From Patescibacteria group bacterium (GTDB lineage Bacteria > Patescibacteriota > Gracilibacteria > UM-FILTER-43-11): a stretch of 11,250 nt of DNA. A model generated the notes under the pieces. It did not search any database. It was not told the DNA's origin and saw only the letters and a program-made list of their open reading frames with translations. Made by a program: the position numbers and the translations under genes. The stretch is taken from contig JAHIYT010000112.1 in NCBI GenBank assembly GCA_018814945.1, forward strand, positions 1 through 11,250, written 5' to 3'. Below are positions 1 through 6,629 of the stretch, piece by piece. Position 1 is the stretch's first letter. The number at the start of each line of letters is the position of its first letter.

Positions 1-25
1 AATAACTAATCTTGTAATAATTTAA

Positions 26-1435
26 ATGAAGAAGTCTAAATTATATTTCGGTGTATCACGTCTGCCTATAGATTTTTTGGCGACTATGGGAGCTTTTTTG
101 CTTGCATACTATATTCGCCCGATAACGGATTTGATTCCTGGTGTTCAGTATAACTTTTATCCGGAACTCTTACCTAATTTTGATGAATATCTAAATTTTT
201 CACTTTATGCAGCGACCTTTTTAATAATTCTATTTATATTTAACAAACTATATTCACTTAAATTTAGAGAGAAATTTGGAAAGGTACTCCTTAGAATCAT
301 AGTTTTAGTTTCAGCTTGGTTGATGTTTATTATTGCCTATTACTTCTTAGTAGTTCATCAATTATTCTTTTCACGTATAGCACTCGCCCATATATGGTTT
401 TTTACAATTGTATTTGTTACTGCAGGCAGAATCCTAATCCTTTTTGTTGAATCTCTATTTCTAAGATTTGGAATAGGTAAGAGAAGAATCCTTTTTATTG
501 GCGTAAACAACCTTGCAGATCAGTGCTTTAAACAGCTTAAAAAAGACAAAAGATTCAAAGTTGTCGGTGCACTTGCCGAAAGAGTTGAGTCCAGAAAAAT
601 AGATTACCTGAAAATAATTGGAACCGTGGATCAGCTAGAGCACATAGTTAAAAAATATGGGGTTGAAGAAATAATTCAAGCTGACGAAGCCAGATCAAGT
701 GAGCTGCTTGGATTTTGTCGATCAAATCAGATCAGATATTACTTCATACCAGATCTACTTCGTATTCAAAGAACAAACGTGGAAATGGAAATGATTGACG
801 ATGTTCCTCTAATTAGCTTAAAACAAACACCGTTAGAAGGTTGGGGATATGTGAATAAAAGACTATTCGATTTCCTTTTTAGTCTTATTTTTATACTCAT
901 TCTTATTCCTTTATGGATTATCGCTGGAATAGCTATAAAAATAGATTCAAAAGGGCCAATTTTTTATAAAAGTAAGCGTAAATATCGAGAGAAAGTATTC
1001 AGTATGTATAAATTTAGAACGATGGTTGCTGATGCCGATAAGGTGAAGCAGAATCTCAAAGAACAGAATGAAAGAAAAGGTCCTCTATTTAAAATGAAGC
1101 ACGACCCACGTATTACCAGCCTAGGGCGCTTTCTGCGCAAAACTAGTATCGATGAGTTACCACAACTCTTCAACGTGCTAATAGGCAACATGAGCCTGGT
1201 AGGCCCACGCCCGCATCTACCGGAAGAAGTTGATCAATATGAAAGCCATCATTATCAGGTTTTTGCCATTAAACCGGGTGTTACAGGCCTTGCTCAGATA
1301 AATGGTAGATCTAATTTAGATTTCGAAGAAGAAGTAAAACTGGATGTTTACTACATTGAAAACTGGTCGCTTTGGCTTGATATTAAGATAATTCTAAGAA
1401 GCATCGGTGTAGTGTTTAGAGCGGATGGATGCTAG
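26..1435 (+). CDS. Polyprenyl-phosphate hexose-1-phosphate transferase (WbaP/WcaJ/EpsE-like)
   Basis: Transfers a sugar-1-phosphate from a nucleotide sugar to a polyprenyl phosphate at the inner membrane face, the first step in building a surface polysaccharide or glycan. The 469-aa protein has the full family layout. Hydrophobic helices lie at about residues 12-30, 58-75, 88-110 and 119-145. A Rossmann-like middle domain spans about 150-265 (ILFIGVNNLADQ). Another membrane helix lies at 281-303, followed by the C-terminal sugar-transferase domain. Visible catalytic-domain motifs are KFRTM (329-333), IDELPQLFNVL with the Asp-Glu pair at 376-377, GPRP (393-396) and KPGVTGLAQINGR (416-428). The ATG at 26 follows an AT-rich stretch with no Shine-Dalgarno. 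The sugar specificity cannot be read from the sequence. The phosphohexomutase further right could supply sugar-1-phosphate to the same pathway, but that is inference. The family call is firm. Confidence 0.93.
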   Translation: MKKSKLYFGVSRLPIDFLATMGAFLLAYYIRPITDLIPGVQYNFYPELLPNFDEYLNFSLYAATFLIILFIFNKLYSLKFREKFGKVLLRIIVLVSAWLMFIIAYYFLVVHQLFFSRIALAHIWFFTIVFVTAGRILILFVESLFLRFGIGKRRILFIGVNNLADQCFKQLKKDKRFKVVGALAERVESRKIDYLKIIGTVDQLEHIVKKYGVEEIIQADEARSSELLGFCRSNQIRYYFIPDLLRIQRTNVEMEMIDDVPLISLKQTPLEGWGYVNKRLFDFLFSLIFILILIPLWIIAGIAIKIDSKGPIFYKSKRKYREKVFSMYKFRTMVADADKVKQNLKEQNERKGPLFKMKHDPRITSLGRFLRKTSIDELPQLFNVLIGNMSLVGPRPHLPEEVDQYESHHYQVFAIKPGVTGLAQINGRSNLDFEEEVKLDVYYIENWSLWLDIKIILRSIGVVFRADGC

Positions 1436-1437
1436 AT

Positions 1438-1512
1438 ATCTCAGAGCTTGTATCTCAGGGGCAAGATCCAATCTGAGATCCGAGTTCCGAGTTCCGAGAT
1501 CCAAGATCTAAT
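1438..1512. repeat. Tandem heptamer array (ATCYGAG)n at a convergent gene junction
   Basis: From 1471 the sequence reads as consecutive 7-mers: ATCTGAG, ATCCGAG, TTCCGAG, TTCCGAG, ATCCAAG, ATCTAAT. The last unit runs over the recR stop codon. Inverted copies (ATCTCAG) lie at 1438-1444 and 1452-1458. The second can pair with CTGAGAT at 1473-1479 as a 7-bp stem. The array fills the gap between two convergent genes, so it could fold as a two-way terminator, but there is no T-tract. The same heptamer family recurs at 6819-6860. Confidence 0.8.
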
Positions 1513-2107
1513 AATCCATCCTACCTTCCAATGCCCTTTTAAGTGTCTGGCTATCTGCAAATTCTAAATCTCCACCAACCGGTATCCCGCGTGCGATACG
1601 GGTTATTTTAATATCCATTGGTCTTATGTATCTAGTTATATAAGCGGCAGTTGCTTCACCTTCCATCGATGGATTAAGTGCAATAATAATTTCATTAATT
1701 CCACCTTTCTTAACACGTTCAATTAGTTCGGCAATAGTTAATTCATCTGGCCCTACGCCTTCCACAGGGGCTATTACACCGTGAAGAACATGATATACGC
1801 CTTTATATTGATTTGCTTTTTCTAAGGCTATTAAATCCATCATATCTTCCACTATACAAATAGTACCTTTATCTCGACTTTCATTATTACAAATTGAACA
1901 AATATCTTCTGTTGTCAGGCTCTTGCAAACGCCGCAGTATTTAATTCCTTCTTTTAGATTGCCTACAGTTTCACCGAAACGCTTAATATCTTCGTTTGGT
2001 TTGCGGAGTAGATAGAATGCTAAACGTTCAGCAGTTTTTGAGCCAATTCCAGGTAACTTACTGAACTCCTCAATAACTCTTTCTATGTTTTTAGGTATGA
2101 ATTCCAT
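1508..2107 (-). CDS. recR: Recombination mediator protein RecR
   Basis: RecR works with RecO (and RecF) to load RecA on single-stranded DNA during gap repair. At 199 aa it is normal length. Domains in order: N-terminal helix-hairpin-helix with LPGIGSKTAERLAFYLL (18-34); a C4 zinc finger with Cys58, Cys61, Cys70 and Cys73; a Toprim domain beginning TICIVED (82-88) and carrying NPSMEGEATAAY (145-156); and the C-terminal GIPVGGDLEFADSQTLKRAL (174-193). All signature residues are present, so it looks functional. It starts 36 bp after the glnA stop on the same strand and may be cotranscribed with it. The ATG has no Shine-Dalgarno. Nothing suggests a dnaX or YbaB neighbour, which is the common bacterial context. 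Confidence 0.96.
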   Translation of the reverse strand: MEFIPKNIERVIEEFSKLPGIGSKTAERLAFYLLRKPNEDIKRFGETVGNLKEGIKYCGVCKSLTTEDICSICNNESRDKGTICIVEDMMDLIALEKANQYKGVYHVLHGVIAPVEGVGPDELTIAELIERVKKGGINEIIIALNPSMEGEATAAYITRYIRPMDIKITRIARGIPVGGDLEFADSQTLKRALEGRMDY

Positions 2108-2143
2108 TGCAAATTGATTAGCAATGAAGATCTTAACAGGAAT

Positions 2144-3637
2144 TTAGAATTGACTCCACAGAATTTGGTTTGTGACTTCGTGGTGATACCATATTTCTCC
2201 CGACTTAACCATCGTTCCAAGGAGCTTTGGAGATCTATCTGCAGCGGATTTTTTTAAATCCAAATATTTATCTCTATTGTCTTCAGACATTACCTCTTTT
2301 ATAAAATCACTTCCATTAAATGCCTTTATAGCTTCATAAATATTTCCCGGAATTTTCTTTACCGGTTTTTTATAGATTTCATACATCTTTTTTAATTCCT
2401 TACCATTTGCAAACATTCCTTTTAATCCGGCTTGCAGAATAAGGTAAAACGCTAGATATGGGTTTGCATCTGGTGCAACAGTTCTCACCTCAACTCTCGC
2501 AGATTTTTCGTTGCCCAGTGGGATCCTTATCATCGACCCCCTATCTGTTGCAGACATTTTAATTTCATTCGGTGCTTCAAAATGTGGATCCAATCTTCTG
2601 TAGGAATTAACACTTGAGTTTATGCCGAGGCAAATATCTGCTCCATAATTTAATATAGATGTTAAGAAGTTATGTGCATCTTTGGATAAATTCAATTCAC
2701 TATTTTTATCGTAAAATAAATTTTTACCATTTTTGCTCAGTGAGATATTGGTATGCATCCCATTTCCATTAATATTCATTATTGGCTTTGGTAAAAATGA
2801 TGCGGTTAAGCCGAAATTTTTCGCAATCTGGCGTGAAATAACTTTATATATCTGAACCTGATCAGCGGCTAGCAAGATATCGGTATATTTGTAATTAAGT
2901 TCAAATTCCCCCGGTGCTACTTCGGGGTGATCTTTTTCATTTTCAAATCCCATTGCACGGGTGGCCTCCGCAACTCTATCTATAAATTGTCTTAATGTGT
3001 CCTGAGGCAGTACGTTGAAATAACCGCCTTTTGAAGCTACTTCAAAACCTACCTTTTCATCAAAATTTTGCTCAGCATTAACCCCTTCAAGCAAGTGACC
3101 TTCTACTTCCGGCGCAACATTTACGGTAATTTTATGTTTCTTCATTAGCTCCTCTGTCAGCGTCATTAGATTTGCCCTGTAATCACCAAGATATAGGCTA
3201 TTATCTTTGTCCCGTACATTTGCAAATACTAAAACTTTGCCATCTCCAAATACATCTGCAGGTAGGTATCTAAAAGTAGACCAATCAATTGAAAGCCTTA
3301 AATCAGAATTATTCTGCGCGGTAAAACCGTGTATCGAAGAGCCATCAAAAGTAAGGTTGTCATGAGAGTCCAGAAGAAAAGACTTATTGTAATCGAGCAT
3401 ATGGAACTTTCCTTCCATATCGGAAAAACAAACTGTAACTGCCTTAATACCTTTTTCTTTTTTAAGGATTTCAGTGAATTTATTCTTAAAAAAGGATTGT
3501 GGCTTTCCGGCAGATCTTTCTTTTTTTGCCTGAAGATTAAGATCCTCAAGCTCTTCGTAAGAAAGGCGGAAAAATCCTTCACTTCCTTTAAGCCTTGGTG
3601 TTGGTGATAGGTCTTTTTGATAATTTACTGGGGGCAT
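2144..3637 (-). CDS. glnA: Divergent glutamine synthetase (GlnA family)
   Basis: Expected to make glutamine from glutamate, ammonia and ATP. In the 497-aa form, landmarks are a beta-grasp domain with FDGSSIHGF (97-105), metal/substrate motifs APEVEGHLLE (175-184) and HPEVAPGEFELNY (237-249), NGNGMHTNISL (290-300), NSYRRLDPHFEAP (344-356) and the arginine-rich RVEVRTVAPDANPYLAF (381-397). These correspond to the usual GSI motifs but are altered in places. The tyrosine site for adenylylation (NLYDLPP-type) is not recognisable, and an unusual 20-50-residue N-terminal extension precedes the family core. The C-terminus ends in HHEVTNQILWSQF. The frame can be opened at a TTG at 3664, adding 9 residues coded by AT-rich promoter-like DNA. 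I prefer the ATG at 3637. The gene is divergent from a TrmB-type regulator and upstream of recR. A glutamine synthetase-like enzyme with another amine substrate cannot be excluded. Confidence 0.88.
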   Translation of the reverse strand: MPPVNYQKDLSPTPRLKGSEGFFRLSYEELEDLNLQAKKERSAGKPQSFFKNKFTEILKKEKGIKAVTVCFSDMEGKFHMLDYNKSFLLDSHDNLTFDGSSIHGFTAQNNSDLRLSIDWSTFRYLPADVFGDGKVLVFANVRDKDNSLYLGDYRANLMTLTEELMKKHKITVNVAPEVEGHLLEGVNAEQNFDEKVGFEVASKGGYFNVLPQDTLRQFIDRVAEATRAMGFENEKDHPEVAPGEFELNYKYTDILLAADQVQIYKVISRQIAKNFGLTASFLPKPIMNINGNGMHTNISLSKNGKNLFYDKNSELNLSKDAHNFLTSILNYGADICLGINSSVNSYRRLDPHFEAPNEIKMSATDRGSMIRIPLGNEKSARVEVRTVAPDANPYLAFYLILQAGLKGMFANGKELKKMYEIYKKPVKKIPGNIYEAIKAFNGSDFIKEVMSEDNRDKYLDLKKSAADRSPKLLGTMVKSGEIWYHHEVTNQILWSQF

Positions 3638-3720
3638 AATTTTATAAGTTATTTTATAAAACAATTCTTAGATTATTATTTTTTAGAACGCTTGCAAGAC
3701 CTTTTTTATGCCAGAAATCA

Positions 3721-3741
3721 TGTGCCAAAAAGATCGGCACA
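3721..3741. promoter_or_regulatory. Operator-like dyad between glnA and the TrmB-family gene
   Basis: TGTGCC at 3721-3726 is the exact reverse complement of GGCACA at 3736-3741, with 9 bases between. This symmetry, about two DNA turns long, suits a dimeric regulator. It sits about 85 bp upstream of glnA and just before a second possible promoter (TTGATT 3744-3749, extended GATAAT 3765-3770) for the + gene. The sequence does not match the GlnR/TnrA consensus. Binding by the neighbouring regulator is inferred. Confidence 0.4.
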
Positions 3742-3778
3742 ATTTGATTGTGTTTTATAAATGTGATAATTTCATATA

Positions 3779-3795
3779 TGTCGGAAATTTCGACA
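3779..3795. promoter_or_regulatory. 17-bp palindrome, likely operator over the regulator promoter
   Basis: TGTCGGAAATTTCGACA is a near-perfect palindrome: seven of eight outer base pairs match about a central A, the exception being a G facing T. Its right end, TCGACA, doubles as the -35 hexamer of the promoter for the TrmB-family gene. A protein bound here would block RNA polymerase, the classic setting for autorepression. Which protein binds is inferred. Confidence 0.5.
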
Positions 3796-3817
3796 ACAAA
3801 ATCTTTATTGCTATAAA
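3790..3817 (+). promoter_or_regulatory. Putative promoter of the TrmB-family gene, near-leaderless
   Basis: TCGACA (3790-3795, five of six matches to TTGACA) is followed by 16 bp and TATAAA (3812-3817). Only eight bases separate the -10 from the ATG at 3826, so the transcript would start at or within about two bases of the start codon. That fits the absence of a Shine-Dalgarno. Confidence 0.5.
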
Positions 3818-3825
3818 TTCTAATT

Positions 3826-4566
3826 ATGTTTTCAGTAAATATTCTGACCGATCTCGGTCTAAACGATAAGGAGGCAAAAATATATCTGGTATGTTTAGAG
3901 CTTGGAAGCGGAACCGTTATGCAGATAAGTAGAAAATCCGCTATTACACGCGGTTCAACTTACGATATTCTTGAAGAAATGCTGGAAAAAGGGCTTGTGA
4001 GTAAAATTCATAAAGATAAACACATGGTGTTTACCGCTGTTGATCCTGAAGTGTTAAATAAGAGATATCAGGACAGAATAAGGAATTTTGAACTTGTAAT
4101 GCCCGAACTCACGGGGCTTTTTCATAAACACTCAAAGCCACGTGTAAGGTATTTTGAAGGAGCTGAAGGAATAAAAAGAGTTTATGAAGATACCTTAACC
4201 GCAACAACTGAAATTCTAAATTATGCAAACTCTAGGGAGATTCGAATGTATTGGCCGAGTTATGATGATGACTATGTAAAAATGCGCATCAAAAAGAAAA
4301 TCTTTTTAAAAGGAATCGCTCCTGATGATGAATATGGGAAAAGAGTAAGAAAAGAAGACAAGATATCCCTCCGTAAAACACATCTTCTGCCTTCGAAAGA
4401 CTATAAATTTACAAATGAAATTAATATTTATGATAACAAGGTTGCAATCACTTCATTTGCGAATGAATTAATAGGGATAATAATTGAAAGTAAAGAAATC
4501 GCGGATACACAAAGAGATATCTTTAAAATGGCTTGGGCATTTGCTAAGTTGGTATCCAAACGCTAG
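3826..4566 (+). CDS. TrmB-family transcriptional regulator
   Basis: A 246-aa DNA-binding protein. Residues 5-75 form a winged helix-turn-helix of the TrmB type: LTDLGLNDKEAKIYLVCLEL, then the recognition region SRKSAITRGSTYDILEEMLEKGLVSK, then a wing ending in FTAVDPEVL. A short helical linker (about 76-105) leads to a C-terminal domain (about 108-240) of the kind that senses small molecules in this family, containing RVRYFEGAEGIKRVYEDTL and INIYDNKVAITSFANELIGIIIES. TrmB proteins in archaea sense sugars. Here the divergent neighbour is glnA, so nitrogen or glutamine control is a reasonable guess but unproven. The upstream gap carries two dyads. Its stop codon overlaps that of smpB. The family assignment is strong; ligand and targets are unknown. 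Confidence 0.87.
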   Translation: MFSVNILTDLGLNDKEAKIYLVCLELGSGTVMQISRKSAITRGSTYDILEEMLEKGLVSKIHKDKHMVFTAVDPEVLNKRYQDRIRNFELVMPELTGLFHKHSKPRVRYFEGAEGIKRVYEDTLTATTEILNYANSREIRMYWPSYDDDYVKMRIKKKIFLKGIAPDDEYGKRVRKEDKISLRKTHLLPSKDYKFTNEINIYDNKVAITSFANELIGIIIESKEIADTQRDIFKMAWAFAKLVSKR

Positions 4567-5006
4567 TACTTTCTAACAGCTCTATCCAACTGCCTCTTAA
4601 CATCTCTATCCTTAATTGTTTGCCTCTTGTCATGCTTTTTCTTTCCGCGAACAACACCGATCTGGACTTTAGCGTATTTACCATCTAGGCCAATAGCCAA
4701 AGCTACCACCGTAGTGCCTTGTGTATTTAGATGATTGGATATTTTGTGTGATTCAGATTCTTTTAAAAGTAATTTGCGAACTCTAAACGGATCATAATCC
4801 TTACTTGAGTCATATTTATAACGAGATATATTCATACCTCTAATTGAAGCTTCTGCATCATTAATACTGATATACGCACCTTTTAAATTAACCTGCCCAG
4901 CTCTAACAGACTTGATTTCAGGCCCAGTCAGCATAATACCAGCCTTATATTCATCTAAGACTTCGTAATCAAAATATGCCTTTTTGTTCTTGTTGATTAT
5001 CTTCAT
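4563..5006 (-). CDS. smpB: SsrA-binding protein SmpB
   Basis: Binds tmRNA and brings it to stalled ribosomes for trans-translation. The 147-aa protein starts MKIINKNKKAYFDYEVLDEY and shows the family motifs TGPEIKSVRAGQVNLKGAY (27-45), DPFRVRKLLL (72-81) and the RNA-binding GKKKHDKRQTIKDRD (121-135), followed by the basic C-terminal tail. The frame stays open to 5138, adding 44 residues, but that part is coded by a low-complexity inverted repeat and matches no SmpB N-terminus, so I chose the ATG at 5006. No Shine-Dalgarno precedes it. The stop TAG overlaps the stop of the convergent regulator inside one CTAG. No tmRNA gene was recognised next to it. Confidence 0.95.
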   Translation of the reverse strand: MKIINKNKKAYFDYEVLDEYKAGIMLTGPEIKSVRAGQVNLKGAYISINDAEASIRGMNISRYKYDSSKDYDPFRVRKLLLKESESHKISNHLNTQGTTVVALAIGLDGKYAKVQIGVVRGKKKHDKRQTIKDRDVKRQLDRAVRKY

Positions 5007-5050
5007 CTGTTTACTTTTAACGAAACAACGATACAACAGCGATGATAATT

Positions 5051-5105
5051 TGAAAATCTGAAAATCTGAAAAAATGTGATTTTCAAGTTTCAAGATTTTC
5101 AGATT
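5051..5105. repeat. Octamer repeat and 13-bp inverted repeat upstream of smpB
   Basis: TGAAAATC is repeated in tandem at 5051-5066 and begins again at 5067. AATCTGAAAATCT (5055-5067) is perfectly reverse-complementary to AGATTTTCAGATT (5093-5105), with 25 bases between that contain further TGAAAA/TTTTCA pairings. It lies 49-99 bp upstream of the smpB start codon. It could terminate transcription arriving from the M50 gene or be a plain intergenic repeat. The open smpB frame passes through it without making sensible protein. Confidence 0.75.
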
Positions 5106-5367
5106 ATGCACAACAAAAAATCCCAAGTTGCCATTCACTAATGCGCTAATTAATCCAGATTACTAAGTGGGAAGGGCCGGCTCGGTACTGCCGAACGGTA
5201 AAACCCATAATCCCATAAACCTGATGAAAGAGTTAATGCACAATGTTAAGCGGTCAATTTCGAATTTTTTTGTTTTTATTTCTAAAACTATTGAACCAAA
5301 AATTTGTTCAACGATCAAATACTTTGAGTTGACAACATCTGAAGTTATTTGTTATTTGCCTTAGTTT
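5106..5367. other. Gene-poor gap between the M50 protease gene and smpB, with a GC-rich hairpin
   Basis: No convincing gene. At 5169-5206 a GC-rich block stands out from its AT-rich surroundings. TCGG (5182-5185) pairs with CCGA (5191-5194), CCG (5177-5179) with CGG (5196-5198), and GGG (5169-5171) with CCC (5204-5206). TTGAAC and GTTCAA form a separate 6-bp dyad near 5290-5312. A 65-codon GTG-start frame (5167-5364) spans the block but has no ribosome site and no recognisable family. No clear smpB promoter was found. Confidence 0.45.
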
Positions 5368-5979
5368 TTATGTAGCTAACATGAGTCCTATGGTCGTAAT
5401 TTCATACCCCCATTGTAGGTACGCACCAAAGAAAGAGAAGCCAGAAACTCCAGCAATTAATCTATCAAAAACTATCAAAAGGATGATATACATTGGCCCC
5501 TGAGATAGAAATTTTTGATACCAATATTCTTTTGATGCAGGAATAATAAGCCCAAGTAATTTTGAACCATCAAGCGGTGCAATTGGTATTAAATTAAACA
5601 GGAAAAGGACTATACTAAGCACATAAATTGTCTTCAAAATTTCAAAAAATACCAGAGGTAATGCTACATATTTAATAATAATCGCAATTAGAAAGGCTGT
5701 GATCAGATTGCTTATTGGACCTGCAATCGCTATTAGAGCAGAATCTCTGCGTGGATGTTTTAAATTGTAGTAATTAAATGGCACTGGCTTACCCCATCCA
5801 AAATGGGCGATAAATATCATAATTGTCCCTAATAAATCCAAATGTCTCATTGGATTTAAAGACACTCTACCAGCCATTTTTGCAGTAGGATCGCCAAGTT
5901 TATAGGCAATCCAAGCATGAGATGCTTCGTGAACTGTTATACAAACCGCCAGTGCTACAAGTAAATATAAATACTCCAT
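5368..5979 (-). CDS. Site-2-protease-like M50 membrane metalloprotease
   Basis: A 203-aa intramembrane zinc protease of the compact M50B (SpoIVFB-like) type with no PDZ domain. The zinc motif HEASH lies in the first hydrophobic helix (His17, Glu18, His21). The third ligand motif is in NLIPIAPLDGSKLL (Asp137). Other family marks are LNPMRHLDLLGT (41-52), GWGKPVPFNYYNLKHPRRD (61-79) and AIAGPISN (84-91). About five or six hydrophobic segments are visible (about 3-25, 50-60, 82-108, 115-135, 160-175, 180-202). Such enzymes cut membrane-bound substrates, often anti-sigma factors or processed proteins; the substrate here is unknown. The start codon follows an AT-rich stretch with no Shine-Dalgarno. 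It is divergent from rpmB with a 69-bp gap. Confidence 0.9.
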   Translation of the reverse strand: MEYLYLLVALAVCITVHEASHAWIAYKLGDPTAKMAGRVSLNPMRHLDLLGTIMIFIAHFGWGKPVPFNYYNLKHPRRDSALIAIAGPISNLITAFLIAIIIKYVALPLVFFEILKTIYVLSIVLFLFNLIPIAPLDGSKLLGLIIPASKEYWYQKFLSQGPMYIILLIVFDRLIAGVSGFSFFGAYLQWGYEITTIGLMLAT

Positions 5980-5992
5980 AATTAATATTAGT

Positions 5993-6021
5993 TTGACAAT
6001 CCGCCCCTGAGATGATAGATT
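5993..6021 (+). promoter_or_regulatory. Putative promoter of rpmB
   Basis: A perfect TTGACA (5993-5998) is followed by 17 bp and TAGATT (6016-6021, four of six matches to TATAAT). A start near 6028 gives a leader of about 21 bases before the rpmB ATG. It may also drive the downstream tRNAs and rpmG, since no other strong promoter was seen between them. Confidence 0.55.
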
Positions 6022-6048
6022 TTTTGGGCTTTTTAATCAACATGAATC

Positions 6049-6237
6049 ATGTCTAAAGTTTGCGAAGTATGTGGAAAAGGGCCTCAAACAGGTTATAATG
6101 TAAGTCATTCAATGCGTCATACAAAACGTCGTTTTATGCCTAATTTATCTACAAAAAAGATTTCTGACCCTAAAACCGGAGAAACACAAAAGAAAAAATT
6201 GTGTATGAAATGTTTAAAAACAATTAATAAGGGATAA
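6049..6237 (+). CDS. rpmB: 50S ribosomal protein bL28
   Basis: A 62-aa component of the large ribosomal subunit. It opens with [20 protein letters not shown] and has the internal RRFMPNL segment typical of bL28. It is the zinc-binding (C+) form: Cys5 and Cys8 pair with Cys52 and Cys55 (CMKC). It has no Shine-Dalgarno. Another ATG seven bases earlier opens only a four-codon frame. It heads a + strand block with two tRNA genes and rpmG, all translation genes. In many bacteria bL28 and bL33 genes are adjacent; here the tRNAs separate them. Confidence 0.96.
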   Translation: MSKVCEVCGKGPQTGYNVSHSMRHTKRRFMPNLSTKKISDPKTGETQKKKLCMKCLKTINKG

Positions 6238-6254
6238 TACCTAATCCGAACCAT

Positions 6255-6344
6255 GGAGAGGTCGCATAGTGGTTTAGTGCGCTCGCCTGGAACGCGGGTT
6301 GACCCGCAAGGGTCTCGAGGGTTCGAATCCCTTCCTCTCCGCCA
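6255..6344 (+). tRNA. tRNA-Ser (anticodon GGA)
   Basis: A 90-nt class II tRNA with an encoded CCA. Acceptor GGAGAGG pairs with CCTCTCC, followed by discriminator G and CCA. The anticodon stem CTCGC/GCGGG closes loop CTGGAAC, giving anticodon GGA (reads UCU and UCC). The long variable arm GACCC-GCAA-GGGTC is diagnostic of tRNA-Ser. The T arm GAGGG-TTCGAAT-CCCTT completes the fold. Its last 16 bases plus the next T are repeated 166 bp downstream. Confidence 0.96.
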
Positions 6345-6511
6345 TCTAAATCACAAACCCTATTTTGTGTTCATTAAGATGAGAACCCGAGAAGAGGGGG
6401 CGCCTGAGTAAAGGACACTGAGCGAAGTCGAATGTGGACTATTACGAAGCACGACCTCGGAGTCCCGCTAGGCGGGACGAGAATGTAAGTATACCCCTTC
6501 CTCTCCGCCAT
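6329..6511. repeat. 17-bp direct repeat of the tRNA-Ser 3' end bounding a 166-bp segment
   Basis: CCCTTCCTCTCCGCCAT occurs at 6329-6345, the end of the intact tRNA-Ser, and again at 6495-6511. The segment between has no gene. It carries ACTGAGCGAAGTCGAA near 6417-6432 and a hairpin GTCCCGC-TAG-GCGGGAC near 6463-6479. The arrangement looks like att sites left by insertion at a tRNA 3' end. It could instead be a decayed tandem copy of the tRNA-Ser gene, with the hairpin as its former variable arm. No integrase is nearby. Confidence 0.75.
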
Positions 6512-6518
6512 GTATCAT

Positions 6519-6594
6519 GCCGTTATAGCTCAGTTGGTAGAGCGCACCCATGGTAAGGGTGAGGTCCCCAGTTCAATCCTGGGTAACGGCTCCA
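6519..6594 (+). tRNA. tRNA-Thr (anticodon GGT)
   Basis: A 76-nt tRNA with an encoded CCA. Acceptor GCCGTTA pairs with TAACGGC, then discriminator T and CCA. The D arm is GCTC-AGTTGGTA-GAGC. The anticodon stem CACCC/GGGTG closes ATGGTAA, giving anticodon GGT (reads ACU and ACC). The T arm is CCCAG-TTCAATC-CTGGG. It lies 35 bp before rpmG, and a shared transcript is likely. Confidence 0.97.
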
Positions 6595-6629
6595 CCAACC
6601 TATTCAATTATTAATTTAATCTAAAAGCC

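Noticed and set aside
3638..3664. TTG start giving a 506-aa glutamine synthetase
   Set aside because: The nine extra codons are two TATAAA-like boxes with AT filler. The ATG at 3637 is the more credible start, though not proven.
5007..5138. 44-residue N-terminal extension of SmpB
   Set aside because: Coded by an inverted octamer repeat and not like any SmpB N-terminus. The ATG at 5006 gives the standard protein.
5167..5364. 65-codon + strand frame starting at GTG
   Set aside because: It starts right after a TAA, has no ribosome site, shows no recognisable motif, and runs through a hairpin and low-complexity DNA.
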